Positions 8,646 through 18,813 of a DNA stretch of 64,000 bases are shown here, piece by piece. Below the pieces are notes generated by a model. The model saw only the letters and a program-made list of their open reading frames with translations. It had not been told where the DNA came from and did not search any database. The position numbers and the translations under genes were made by a program. Position 1 is the first letter of the stretch, and each line of letters begins with the position of its first letter. Source of the DNA: BCD1 sp942492125 (GTDB taxonomy: Bacteria > Bacteroidota > Bacteroidia > Chitinophagales > Saprospiraceae); the NCBI GenBank assembly GCA_942492125.1, contig CALODM010000017.1, positions 62,001 to 126,000 of the forward strand, read 5' to 3'.

Positions 8646-11135
8646 TTATGCTGTTTCAAAAATCAATTGTTCATCTTTATCCAGCTTCACGTTTATGGTC
8701 TGTCCTTTTTGAACTTCTTTCGAAATGATCATCCTGGAGATGGGCCTTTGAAGCCGGTTTCGGATGACTGACCGAATAGGCCTTGCACCGAATTTGGGGT
8801 CAAAACCTTCGTCGGCGAGTTTTTTGAGAGCCTTTTCGTCCAGCTCGAGTTGAATGCCCTGATGCTCCAGCGTTTTAAGCAGGCCTTTCAGCTGGATTTT
8901 AAAGATCAATTCAACTACCTCTGCTGCTATGGGGGCAAACGGAACAACTTCCGTAAGCCTTCCTAGAAATTCCGGACGGAAGAACCGGCCCATAATTTCC
9001 CGCAGATCATCGGATTTTGGTATTTCTCCCCGACTAAAGGCCGCTTCGATATGTTCGCTGCCGATGTTGGAGGTGAACAATATTATCGCGTTGGAGAAGT
9101 CGCCTTCCTTGCCCAGCTTATCGGTTAGTTTCCCTTCGTCCAGAATCTGAAGGAAAATATCAAATACGGAGCTGTGGGCTTTTTCTATTTCGTCAAAAAG
9201 CACAATGGCATAGGGCTGTTGCCTGATTTTATTCACCAATAAACCACCTTCTTTATATCCCACATAACCCGGAGGAGCCCCGTAAAGCAAGGCTGCTGAA
9301 TGTTCCTCTTTGAATTCTGACATATCAAAGCGGATCAGTGACCTTTCGTCATTGAACAGAAATTCTGCCAGCGTTTTAGCCAATTCTGTTTTCCCCGTTC
9401 CTGTAGGGCCCAGGAAGAAGAAGGATCCTATCGGCAAACCCGATTTGACCAGTCCTGCCCTGGAGATGCGCACGGCTTCTCCGAGTATGTTTAAAGCGTG
9501 ATCCTGCCCGACTACTCTTTTTTTCAGATGGTCTTCCATCTTTAGGAGTTTTTCCCTTTCCTTCGATTGAATTTTTCCAAGAGGAATACCGGTGCGGTGT
9601 GCAACCACTGCGGCAATATCCTGGGGTTCTACTTGTTGTTTTTCGGCCCGGGCAATGGGTTTTAATTTTTTCAAAAGCGCTTGTATGTGTTCGAATATGT
9701 GTCCGTTTTCCGAAAATTTGGCCGGATCTTCTTCCTCTTCAGCCATTCCTAGAAGAATCGGGCTGATGCGGCTTTTCAATTGGTCATAAAGCCAGAGCAA
9801 CTCCGTTCTCAGGTCTTCCTCTGATAATTTGGAGTTCCGGGCGTCAAAAGGCTTGAGTTCTTCCTCCAGCGATTCCAAAATGGTAAAAGAGGTTTCCCCC
9901 ATCATCCGGATAGCTGCCATGGTACGGTCGACCAAATCGATGGCGGCATCCGGTAATCTGCGGTCTTTGATGTATCTTTTTGCAAGCCGCACAGCTTCCG
10001 GAATGGCTTTGGGTTCTATGTTTATTTGGTGGTGCTCGGTGTAATAAGGCATCAGGGTCTGCAACATCCGGGTAGTGGTAATTACATCGGGCTCCGGTAC
10101 TTTTAGTTCTTCAAACCTTCGCCTGAAGGCGTCGTCGGTTTCAATGAATTCCCGGTATTCTTCCATGGTGGTCGCACCGATGACGGTAATGGCTCCCCGG
10201 GCAAGTTCGGGTTTGAGCAGGTTAGCTGCACCGCCGGCACCGCCGGCAGGATCCAGCAGGATATGTATTTCATCAATGAACAGGATCGCTTTTTCAAATT
10301 GTTTGATCTCTCTCAGTATGCTTTTGAGCCGTTCCTCGATCTCTCCTTTATACGAAGCGCCGGCAATGAGAGAGCCCATGTCCAATTCAAAAATAATAGC
10401 ATTTTTGAGGTTGGCAGGAACCTTTCCATTGACAATGTCGAGGGCAAAACCGTCCACCAGGGCTGTTTTTCCGACACCCGGTTCACCAACGACGATCACA
10501 TTTGGTTTGGTTCTTCTACCTAAAATTTCCGCAATGGTTCTGATTTCTGCCTCCCGGCCAATGATTGGATCAATATTTCCACCGGCAGCTTCGGCCGTTT
10601 TGTCCAGGCAAAATTTATTTAAAGCTTTGGTGCCAATCGTTTTTCCCGATCCATTTTTCTTGCCCATGGAAGGAGAAGGCATTATCGCATCCTTTACCGT
10701 ATCGGGGTCGATCTGAATATCGAGAATCTCTCGTTCCGTTATAGGCAGGGTTTTCAGTTGTTCATCCGAAAAGGCGACACCAGGCCGGCAAATGGCCATG
10801 AGTAAGGCCAGCGGTGAAATGATGTCTTCAGACAGCTTTAATTTGGCCACATCCGCCACCTCCAGTACTGCCAGTACTTTTTCATCTCCCGAAGGTTCTT
10901 CAACTCGGTTGGTGGATTTTTCGTAACCGGCGATTCGGATATCCGCCCAGTCACGCAAATAGTGGATGTCTTTACCCCAGCTCACAAGAGTGCTTGCCAG
11001 GCCAACATCATTATGCAATAAACCTTTTAGTAAATGTGCAGGGGAGAAGTTTTCATTCTGAAATTCCCGAGCGAGAGCCTGAGCAATTTGTATAGCTCTC
11101 TTAACTTCCGTGCTATAAGTTGAAGTACCAATCAT
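8646..11135 (-). CDS. tssH: T6SS sheath-disassembly ATPase TssH (ClpV)
   Basis: An 829-residue double AAA+ protein of the ClpB/ClpV class. Residues 1 to about 150 form a Clp N-domain-like helical region. The first ATPase module has Walker A 'GEPGVGKTALV' (about residue 220) and Walker B 'ILFIDEIHILLD'; the second has 'GPTGTGKTELAKTLAEF' and 'IVLFDEIEKAHSSVFD', with sensor/arginine-finger region 'FFRPEFLGRLTEVVPFAP'. The middle domain between the two modules is short compared with ClpB, consistent with a sheath unfoldase rather than a disaggregase. It unfolds contracted TssBC for reuse. It is the first gene of the minus-strand operon, so the operon promoter should lie in 11136-11451, although no clear TAnnTTTG box was seen on that strand. 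Confidence 0.92.
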   Translation of the reverse strand: MIGTSTYSTEVKRAIQIAQALAREFQNENFSPAHLLKGLLHNDVGLASTLVSWGKDIHYLRDWADIRIAGYEKSTNRVEEPSGDEKVLAVLEVADVAKLKLSEDIISPLALLMAICRPGVAFSDEQLKTLPITEREILDIQIDPDTVKDAIMPSPSMGKKNGSGKTIGTKALNKFCLDKTAEAAGGNIDPIIGREAEIRTIAEILGRRTKPNVIVVGEPGVGKTALVDGFALDIVNGKVPANLKNAIIFELDMGSLIAGASYKGEIEERLKSILREIKQFEKAILFIDEIHILLDPAGGAGGAANLLKPELARGAITVIGATTMEEYREFIETDDAFRRRFEELKVPEPDVITTTRMLQTLMPYYTEHHQINIEPKAIPEAVRLAKRYIKDRRLPDAAIDLVDRTMAAIRMMGETSFTILESLEEELKPFDARNSKLSEEDLRTELLWLYDQLKSRISPILLGMAEEEEDPAKFSENGHIFEHIQALLKKLKPIARAEKQQVEPQDIAAVVAHRTGIPLGKIQSKEREKLLKMEDHLKKRVVGQDHALNILGEAVRISRAGLVKSGLPIGSFFFLGPTGTGKTELAKTLAEFLFNDERSLIRFDMSEFKEEHSAALLYGAPPGYVGYKEGGLLVNKIRQQPYAIVLFDEIEKAHSSVFDIFLQILDEGKLTDKLGKEGDFSNAIILFTSNIGSEHIEAAFSRGEIPKSDDLREIMGRFFRPEFLGRLTEVVPFAPIAAEVVELIFKIQLKGLLKTLEHQGIQLELDEKALKKLADEGFDPKFGARPIRSVIRNRLQRPISRMIISKEVQKGQTINVKLDKDEQLIFETA

Positions 11136-11451
11136 GTTAATATATCAGCCTATTAATATAATTGTTACCACAAGGGCAGATTTTTTTACCCCGGATGGTA
11201 ACTTTCTAATCTGCAACAGGATATATAGTAAATGCTTATACGGAGATATGTGGTCTTTATTACGGGTAAATTTTGTCTATTGGTGTCAAATTTTGAGGTG
11301 TTCAGAATTGCTCGTTGTAAGTGGGAAGGAAAGCAATTAATATTTTGATTTTCATATAGTTATTCCTAGTAAATTTACAAAAAAAAATGTATATTTGAAA
11401 GAATAGCCTGGTTTTTTTTTAAAAAAACCATAACCCTGATAACCTGGACAA
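11136..11451. other. Divergent intergenic region between tssH and the effector island
   Basis: This 316-bp stretch separates the minus-strand T6SS operon from the plus-strand effector island and must contain both promoters. It is AT-rich with no plausible gene. On the plus strand there is a good -7 box at 11390-11397 and a 5' UTR hairpin at 11410-11429 (GG-T9 against A7-CC). On the minus strand no TAnnTTTG motif was found near tssH, so its promoter may use an alternative sigma factor. Confidence 0.6.
11390..11397 (+). promoter_or_regulatory. Putative -7 box (TATATTTG) for the TPR gene
   Basis: The octamer TATATTTG fits the Bacteroidota TAnnTTTG box, 54 bp upstream of the TPR gene start. No TTG is found at the ideal -33 distance, so the promoter is only half supported. 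Confidence 0.4.
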
Positions 11452-12735
11452 ATGTCTATAAAAAATCCTGACAATGCCATTACCCAACGACTGGGAATTT
11501 TAACCGCTCTTTACCAGGAGTTTTTTGATAACGATGAAGCAAAAATCTGTTATTGGTTCCTGGAGGCGGATGAGTATTCTATGATCGAACAGTTTATCGA
11601 TATAGAAACTTCCATCAATGCCAGCTTCCCGGATCTCATCATCCAATTCTTATCTGTTTTTGAAGATAAAAACACCTTTGGTCAGCAATTGGTCGGGGAA
11701 TTGGCCGAGTTGGTAAACTGGTACAAAGAGGAACTCGGTGATGACGGTGAACCCATAAACTGGACGCCACTGTCTATGGAAGATAATTCAGGGCCGGATG
11801 TTTTTATCCAAAATCTATCTGCCTTTGGAAATGGACTGGAGGACCTCGATGATCCGGTGGTGGCCTTCATTGCACCTACTTATATGGAAGATTACAAACA
11901 AATGGAACAATGGTTACTCAAAGCCATCCAGAGTCCTGTGCCTTCCAATGTGCGTTTTATGGTGGTTGATTTCATCGATAACCAGATTTTCCCTAACCTG
12001 GCCAATGACCCAACAGGCAAGGTAATGATCATAAAGCCGGAACTGGACATGAAACAAGCTATGAAGGAGTTGGCATTGGCAGGAGGTAGTACGCATCCGG
12101 GCACCCAGTTCCAGGTGATTTACACGGATTTGAGCCATGCAGCCACCAAAGGACAAATGGATAAGGTGGAACGCTATGCTGAGAAAGCCCTTGAAATTGT
12201 CGTGGCTGAAGGATGGTACCACCTTCAGGTTGCCGTACACACCACCGTCGGTACTGCCTGGGGTAATGTAAAAGAAAACGAAAAAGCACTCGCTGCCTAC
12301 GAAAAAGCCATAAAGGCAGCGCAATTGGCGATAAAGCATGAAGACCCTGTTGGAGCTAAATTATTGGCCAATGCTTTATTTGCCAAGGCCGCAATGCTCA
12401 TCAATATGAAAGCCTTTGAAGAGGCCAATGAAGTTTATGAAAGCATTGTCACCATCACCAAAGAGGCAGAAGAACACTATCTGACCATGGAAGCCTGGCG
12501 CATGGCAGGGTTTTGCCTCGAGCGCAGCAAACAACCCGAGCAAGCTTACACTCGATATGAAAACGCCATCGAAACCGCAACGCTGTTGGAAAAAGAAGTA
12601 TTGGAAGATTCGACCTTACCTTACACTGGAGAAGCGATGTTGAAGATTAACGACGATTGTTTTAATGACCGACAAAAGCAAACATGGATAGAAGAGCGCC
12701 TGTCGGCTCTTCTGGGCGATAACTGGAAATCTTAG
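11452..12735 (+). CDS. TPR protein, probable RHS-effector adaptor
   Basis: A 427-residue soluble protein with no signal peptide. The N-terminal 220 residues are acidic and of no recognised family. From about residue 230 there are TPR-like helical repeats with the typical small-residue spacing: 'AEKALEIVVAEGWYHLQVAV', 'EKALAAYEKAIKAAQLAIK', 'FEEANEVYESIVTITKEA' and 'PEQAYTRYENAIETATLL'. It is the first gene of the plus-strand island and ends 21 bp before the PAAR-RHS start. A dedicated chaperone or adaptor that loads the RHS effector on VgrG, filling the role Eag proteins play in Proteobacteria, is an inference from position and fold. The protein family itself is not one I can name. Confidence 0.6.
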   Translation: MSIKNPDNAITQRLGILTALYQEFFDNDEAKICYWFLEADEYSMIEQFIDIETSINASFPDLIIQFLSVFEDKNTFGQQLVGELAELVNWYKEELGDDGEPINWTPLSMEDNSGPDVFIQNLSAFGNGLEDLDDPVVAFIAPTYMEDYKQMEQWLLKAIQSPVPSNVRFMVVDFIDNQIFPNLANDPTGKVMIIKPELDMKQAMKELALAGGSTHPGTQFQVIYTDLSHAATKGQMDKVERYAEKALEIVVAEGWYHLQVAVHTTVGTAWGNVKENEKALAAYEKAIKAAQLAIKHEDPVGAKLLANALFAKAAMLINMKAFEEANEVYESIVTITKEAEEHYLTMEAWRMAGFCLERSKQPEQAYTRYENAIETATLLEKEVLEDSTLPYTGEAMLKINDDCFNDRQKQTWIEERLSALLGDNWKS

Positions 12736-12756
12736 AAATCCCAAACCCAAACCTGA

Positions 12757-15700
12757 ATGTTACCTGCATCCAAACATATGGATTTAGTGATGGGTGTCGA
12801 TGTACACATCATCATGATCCCTACGCCCGGTGGTCCGGTACCGACACCGATACCTCACCCCTTTATCGGGATTATTTTTGATCCGGGGGATTATAATGTC
12901 GCGGAGATGGCCAAGAGTGTCGGCATTGACATAACACCTGTTCTGAAAGTAAAAAAAGCCATTGATGCCGCCAAGGGCATGACTCCCACCGCCAAATTTA
13001 ACGAACTCAAAAATAAAGCCCAGGGTTTCGTGAAAAAACAGTTGGGCCTGGATCCGCCAAAAAGCAAGGGTATTGTAAAGGTTAATGGATTGCCCCGTAC
13101 CCACGTAGGAACAAAAGGCAAAGCTTTACCTCCCCATATTCCCATGGGCGGACCATTTCAGGCTGGAAAGGTAGGCAATGAATGCGAAGCCTTTATGGGC
13201 AGTATGACGGTTGCCGCCGATGAACAACCTTTTTCCTTCCTGGGATGTATGGTAGAAAGTTGTCACTGCCCCGGAAAAATGAAACCTACTTCCGTCATCC
13301 TTACCATCCCCATGGGACCGATGGTATTGGTGGGTGGACCTCCGGTGCCTTCCCTCTCTTTGCTGGCCAGTAAAGCTTTCGATAAACTGGCGAATAAGGC
13401 TTTTGCCTCCGCTATGGGTGCTTTAAAGAAATCAAAGGCAATGAAAGCCATTTCCCAGAAGATCCACAATGCCGCAGGTAAGGCCATGGATAAAATGGGA
13501 TGTTCGAAATCCACGCGGGACCTGGTGCACAAGAAAATCTGTGAAAAGACCGGGCACCCGGTCATCATTGCCACCGGACAGGTATATACCACGCAGACCG
13601 ACTTTGTCATTCCAGGCCCCATTCCATTCCAATGGAACCGGGAATGGAAATCTACGGCCATTTACGAAGGTCCTTTTGGACATGGCTGGCACCTCAATTA
13701 CGATATTGCCCTGGGATACGAAGAAGATGCGGTAGTCATAAGAATGGAAGATGGGAGGCCGGTAATATTTCCACCTCTGGAAGTGGGGGAGAGCTATACC
13801 AATGCCCACGAAAATCTAACCTTGACGAGAACAGAGCATTCCTTTGTCATGCGGGACGAGGCCAATATTTTTTTCGAATTTGAATTACCGAATCCCATCC
13901 CCGAGGCAGTCATTTTACCGCTCAGTCGGGTAAAAAATACGGCCGGGCATCAAATCCAGTTTTTCTATTCTAAAAAAGGTCATCTGAATAAGATCATAGA
14001 TAGCGGAAACCGAACTTTTGAGGTGAGTAGTGATCTGGAAGGGCGTATTACCAAGATTGAAGCTCCTCACCCCGAAAAAAGAGGAGAAACCTTTACCCTG
14101 GCAGCCTATAAGTATGACCGGCAAGGAGACCTGGTCGAGCAAATTGACGCCTTGGGCAATTCCTTCCTTTATGAATATGACAATCACCTGTTGGTTAAGG
14201 AAACCAATCGTAATGGCCTTGCCTTCTATTTTGAATATGATGGAGAGGACAGCGAAGCCAGATGCATCCATACCTGGGGAGATAAGGGTATTTATGATCA
14301 TAAATTGAATTACAACCTGGAAGACCGTTGGACCGAAGTGACGGATTCCCTGGGCAATACCTCCAAATATTTCTGGAATGAAGACGGGGTCAACTGGAAG
14401 ATCGTCGACCCCTATGGTCATGAACGATTCAAACGCTATACACCAACCAATAAAGTTCAATCCGAGATCAACGAATTGGGAGAGATCACTTCCTATGAAT
14501 ACGATGAGTTTGGGAACCAGACGGCCATTCACTTTCCGGATGGTGCGTCGGTGGCCTTTGAATATGATGACAACTTGCTGGTAGGCGCCACCGACCAGAT
14601 TGGCGGCAGCTGGAGCTGGGAATACAATGAGGATCGGCAACTGGTGAGGCGGACGAATCCGATGGGCTATGCTACTGAATTTAAATATGAAAACGGGCGA
14701 CTACGAAAGATTACAGATCCGTTAGGAGGAGAAACCATTTTGGAATTTACGCCACAACATAATCTGAGTACACTGGTTTCTCCTGATGGTGCCAGGGCGC
14801 AGTGGCGGTACGATTTGTTGGGAAGACCAGCTAGAGTCTATTGACGCCAAAGGGCAATCTGGAGAAAAGAAAATTTAACTATCATGGATGGGTTATCAAA
14901 GAATATGAAGCGGATGGTAATATTCGTAATTTAAATTACGATGCTGAAGGCAATTTGATCAAAGTTACGGATAAGCATCAGGAGATCAAGTTTGAATATG
15001 TTGATTTAAATCAGGTTAAAGCGAGAACTGAATCCGGTACAAGAGTGGAATTCAAATATGATACTGAGGGCAATCTTCTGGGCATTATTAATGAACATGG
15101 ATATGTCTATCGATTTGAATTAGATAAGAATTTTGAGGTGATCAAAGAAGCCGGGTTTGATGGAGTGACCAGGGTCTATGACCGGGATGAAGCCGGTAGA
15201 GTGACGCAGGTGAATCGGGCAAGCGGGATTAATACTCAATATCAATTGGATGCGAGAGGTAGGGTTGTAGCTGTCAATCATTCAGATGGACAGTGGGAGA
15301 AACTGGTTTATCGGGAAGATGGTCAGTTGATGGAGGCCACTAATAATGTAATAAAAGTTCAATTTGAAAGAGATGTATTTGGCCAGATTCTTAAAGAAAA
15401 ACAGGGTGGCTTTATTGTTGAATCAGCATACAATGAAGTTGGGCTTCGGACGAAATTGACGTCTAATCTCGGTGCCAACCTCTCATTTGGTCGAAACCTA
15501 ATGGGAGATGTGCAGCAGGAAATCGTTTCTGAGAATGAAAAAGGAGTCAATTGGAAGACTGATTTTGAGCGTGATATTTACGGTTTGGAAATACAGAGAT
15601 TATTGCCTGGGGATATTCGAAGTCAGTGGAAACGAGATCAGTTGGGTAGGCCCCTTGAGCATAAGACTTTTACAGCCGGAGGAGATTTGTCACGTTCAAG

Positions 15701-17017
15701 GGAATATGTCTGGGATGTAGATAACCGACTCAAGAAAATCATCGACGATAAATCAAGTGTGACTGAATTTGAACACGATCTATTCGGTTATCTGTCAGCA
15801 GCCACCTATGCTGATGGGGGCAAAGAACTCCGTTTATGCCTGACGAGGTGGGTAATTTTTTAAAAAGGAACGAATCGTAAAGACCGTAAATATGGTCCCA
15901 ATGGGCAATTGCTGGAAGCTGACGGTATTCAGTATGAATATGATCCTGAGGGAAACCTGATCAAAAAGATTGAACGCAACGGTTCCATTTGGAAATATGA
16001 ATGGAGTGGTACAGGATTGCTGTCCAAAGTCATTCGTCCGGATAATGCCGAAGTTACATTTCTCTACGATGCTTTGGGCCGCCGAATTGCAAAAACCTAC
16101 CGGGGTCAGCGGACCCGCTGGATCTGGGATGGCAATGTGATTTTACACGAATGGGCGGAAACCTATAAACAGAACCCCTTTCAGAAAAACAAATCCGACA
16201 GGGAAAGCGGGCAAGTGAAAATCCAACAACGAGATCAATTGCTTGTCACGGAACCTGCAAATGCTCCCCCGCTAGAGCCAGAAGCCCTTCTTGCAGACTT
16301 TACTCCTTCCAGAGATGACCTTACCACCTGGGTTTTGAGCCAAGTCGTTTTGCCCCAATTGCCAAATTAAATGGCAAAGAAAATTTCAGTATCGTTACTG
16401 ATCACCTGGGTACCCCCGTAGGAATGTATGATGATGCAGGAGATCAAGTTTGGGAAATGGATTTGTCTATTTTCGGACAAGTTCGTAATATGGAAGGCTG
16501 GAGAGCTGCCTGTCCATTCCGTTATCCTGGGCAATATGAAGATGTAGAGACGGGTTTGTATTACAATAGATTCAGGTATTATGATCCTGAGGGAGGGGTT
16601 TACGTGAGCCAGGACCCAATTCTTTTGCAAGGTGGTTTAGCTTTGTATTCTTATGTTCCTGATACAAATACCTGGGTGGACATTTTTGGCTTATCTGGGA
16701 AAAAGTGTCACGGCAACTCAAAGGATAGCGATAAAGCCCAACACGGATATGAAATTTATGATAAGAATGGAAATGTTGTAAAGACTGGTGTTAGCAGTGG
16801 AAGAATTAGAAAAAAGGATGGAAAGTCTTCAAGAGCAGAGAAACAAGTCAGAGATTGGAATAAAGATAAAACAGATCCAAGAGGACCATACACCTCCAAA
16901 GTAGTAAAAACCGTTCCGAAACAAAAAGGAGCTAGACAAAAGGTTCTTGACTGGGAACAGAAGAATGCAGATAAACACAGGAGTACATTACAAAAGGATA
17001 AACATAAAAGACCGTAA
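12757..17017 (+). CDS. rhs: PAAR-like RHS-repeat T6SS effector, frame broken
   Basis: One long RHS protein of about 1420 residues, split by several frame disruptions. The N-terminal 180 residues are PAAR-like: 'IMIPTPGGPVPTPIPHPFIG', then 'KGKALPPHIPMGG' and a Cys/His cluster 'GCMVESCHCPGK'. A DUF6531-like block starts near 'GHPVIIATGQVYTTQTDFV'. YD repeats ('YEYDEFGNQTAIHF' and many more) build the toxin-enclosing shell, ending in the core motif 'NRFRYYDPEGGVYVSQDPI' and 'WVDIFGL'. Breaks: one base missing near 14839 (TT run), a compensating pair at the T3 run 15833-15835 and the T6A5 run 15856-15866, and one T missing in the T4 run at 16333-16336. Between breaks the RHS consensus is perfectly kept, so sequencing error is likelier than decay. 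The protein would sit on the VgrG tip. Confidence 0.88.
16694..17017 (+). other. C-terminal toxin domain of the RHS protein, URI/GIY-YIG-like candidate
   Basis: After the RHS cleavage-type motif ('DIFGL') about 107 residues form a basic, compact domain unrelated to the shell. It opens with 'YEIYDKNGNVVKTGVSSGR', which looks like the two-strand hairpin of GIY-YIG/URI nucleases (aromatic-I-Y, then K-T-G-V), continues with an Arg-rich helix 'RAEKQVRDWN' and ends with a helix containing 'ARQKVLDWEQKN' where a catalytic Glu could sit, then 'KHKRP'. This is the variable tip expected to be released into a target cell. A nuclease is inferred from motif pattern only; a different nucleic-acid-acting fold is possible. 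The junction position marks where toxin domains are usually exchanged. Confidence 0.5.
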
Positions 17018-17021
17018 ATAT

Positions 17022-17694
17022 ATGATTTTAAAGTATTTAGATTTTCAGTTGCAAATGGATGGTGGATCAAAAGAAATAATTGATTATTGCTATGATTTCA
17101 AAAAATCAAGACATATATTAAATTATATCGAAAGAACTTGTTTGAAAAAAATCAAATTTGAGTCTGAATTCTTCAATGGGATTGTTGTTTCCTTTAGGTT
17201 TGGTTTTGAGGAAAAGTTCATGATTGTTGAACCCCATATTTCTACAAATAAGTCTTTAAATATTATTCTTCCTTTGGACAAAATTACTTAGCGATCAAAT
17301 TAAAAGTGATTATGAGTATAGAGAGTTGATTTATAAATATTTGGAAAAAGCTTTTAAAGCGGTAGAAGGAAAATATTTAGTTCCTGAACAGGATATTTTA
17401 CTTTCATTTAAAGAGTTGAAAGAAAATAATTTTATTAATGAATGGGTTCATGTTCGGAAAAGGGATAGGAGTAAAAAAATTATTTCTGAATTGATTTGTT
17501 CCCTGACAATTTCAGAATTTAATCTCCGATTAAGAGTTCTTCAAAACGACCAGGAAATTTTTAATCAAAAAATTTTGACAACTGATCCAGATGAAATTGC
17601 ATTTGGATATAGATTCAAATCTATTGAAATTAAGGAGAAAGAATTGATTGTGACGTCAAAAACATCTGATGATTTATTTGTCTACCAGCTATAA
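17022..17694 (+). CDS. Candidate immunity protein for the RHS toxin, frame broken
   Basis: Two short frames, 17022-17291 and a second reading through 17694, join into one protein of about 223 residues if the A4 run at 17280-17283 is one base too long: the junction then reads 'PLDKLLSDQIKSDYEYREL'. The start ATG is only 4 bp after the RHS stop, the classic place for a cognate immunity gene. The protein is soluble, Lys/Glu/Ile/Phe-rich and clearly more AT-rich than the RHS shell, a sign that the toxin tip and immunity gene travelled together as a cassette. No known immunity family was recognised; the role is inferred entirely from position. Confidence 0.6.
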
Positions 17695-17819
17695 CATTGG
17701 GAATGCTTTAATTTCGGTTTTTAGACAAATAACTAAGGATTCGTTAAATAAAAAATAATCAATCTAAATTGACACACCCTAAAATTGAAAATAATCTTTC
17801 AACCAAAAACCACAAAACC

Positions 17820-18308
17820 ATGCCAGCAAAAACCGTTTTTAAACTAAACAACAATTTCTCTCAGGCTACTGCCCGGGGCATTTGTACGGCAGCTTCCCTG
17901 GCCTGGGCCAGGGCCTGCCTAAAAAAGCGGGGACATATCAATTCTTTTAGTGAGATAGGACCGGACAGGCATGCTTTAAATGCCCAGATGGCTGTCTTGA
18001 GAGGTTACGACCATAATCCGAGAAAACAAACGGAATTGGCAGGCCTCGAATTGGTATCGGAACCGGCGGTCAGCTCCCTGGATGATGTCATCAGCAAGGT
18101 AAAAGCTTCCTCAACCGGCGTCGCTATCTTCTGGACGCAGTTCCACACCATGGGGTATCGGTATGTGCATAACGATAAGGAATTTTTCGATATGGAAGCC
18201 GGACTGTTCAGGTCCAGGTACACCAAACACATAAAAGCCAAAATGGAAGAGATTTTCAAAAGAGGTTACGGCCAGGTAAAAGGATGCCGAATCGTCCGGT
18301 TGCCCTGA
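17820..18308 (+). CDS. Small papain-like (YopT/C58-type) cysteine protease candidate
   Basis: A 162-residue protein; the ATG at 17820 is preferred over an upstream TTG at 17769. Three spaced motifs resemble the Cys-His-Asp triad of YopT-type (peptidase C58) enzymes: 'RGICTAASLAWARACLKKRG' near residue 20, 'TQFHTMGYRYVH' near residue 117, and 'EFFDMEAGLF' near residue 132, the last like the 'FFDPN.G.F' segment of that clan. No signal peptide or membrane segment. It opens a tight four-gene plus-strand row (gaps of about 13-24 bp) with an unknown protein, a JAMM metalloprotease and a TssO-like gene. It could be a T6SS effector or a processing enzyme. The match is by motif pattern only and the protein is shorter than typical C58 members. 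Confidence 0.45.
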   Translation: MPAKTVFKLNNNFSQATARGICTAASLAWARACLKKRGHINSFSEIGPDRHALNAQMAVLRGYDHNPRKQTELAGLELVSEPAVSSLDDVISKVKASSTGVAIFWTQFHTMGYRYVHNDKEFFDMEAGLFRSRYTKHIKAKMEEIFKRGYGQVKGCRIVRLP

Positions 18309-18331
18309 TTGAAATCCAAAAAACAAGAAAA

Positions 18332-18796
18332 ATGATCGTACACAAAACCTTGCATCTCGATGGGTTCATCACCCAGGAAAAATATGTCAAAGGGCGTTCC
18401 CTGGGCGAGCTGGAACGCATTTTGGGCTTCCACAAGGGGCGCTTCGCCAGGGGAGTCAAAGTGGTCACCCTGACCCTCATGCCCAAAATGGAAGACTTTG
18501 AATTGAGAGGTTACAGCCAGGTAGCCGGACACCGATTTCAGGATCAGTTCGGGCAAAAGCTCGATCATCTCGATATTCAGAAACTCAAACGGATGGCCAT
18601 GCTCAACTGGGGGTTGATGGGACCTAACAGACTCATCAAAATTTTACCCGAAATACGCCATGACCAGGCGCTCCAATCGGATCATCAGTATCCACCCGGA
18701 TCAGGTATTCCCCAATGGTTATTGACCAAAAAAATGCCCATGACCATCATTGCTGAATGCACGGATTATCCCGAAGGCAGATTGCATTGGAGCTAA
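18332..18796 (+). CDS. Unrecognised protein in the JAMM row
   Basis: A 154-residue basic protein of no family I recognise. The start is taken at the ATG at 18332, 24 bp after the previous stop; an in-frame ATG at 18284 would overlap the upstream gene. It has no signal peptide or membrane span. Visible features are 'RSLGELERILGFHKGRFARG', a hydrophobic strand 'VKVVTLTLMP', 'LRGYSQVAGHRFQ', a Pro/Gly-rich loop 'QYPPGSGIPQW' and a final 'IIAECTDYPEGRLHWS'. It lies between the papain-like protein and the JAMM gene with short spacers, so it may be a substrate, inhibitor or partner of either. No function is claimed. Confidence 0.7.
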   Translation: MIVHKTLHLDGFITQEKYVKGRSLGELERILGFHKGRFARGVKVVTLTLMPKMEDFELRGYSQVAGHRFQDQFGQKLDHLDIQKLKRMAMLNWGLMGPNRLIKILPEIRHDQALQSDHQYPPGSGIPQWLLTKKMPMTIIAECTDYPEGRLHWS

Positions 18797-18813
18797 AAAT
18801 CAAAATCTGAATC

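Noticed and set aside
10075..10716. Long plus-strand open frame of 213 codons inside tssH
   Set aside because: It is antisense to conserved AAA+ sequence and has no recognisable protein features; a shadow of the real gene.
14841..16370. Separate RHS-like genes at 14841-15863 and 15909-16370
   Set aside because: They lack starts and ribosome sites and continue the YD repeats of the same protein; single-base changes in short runs join them.
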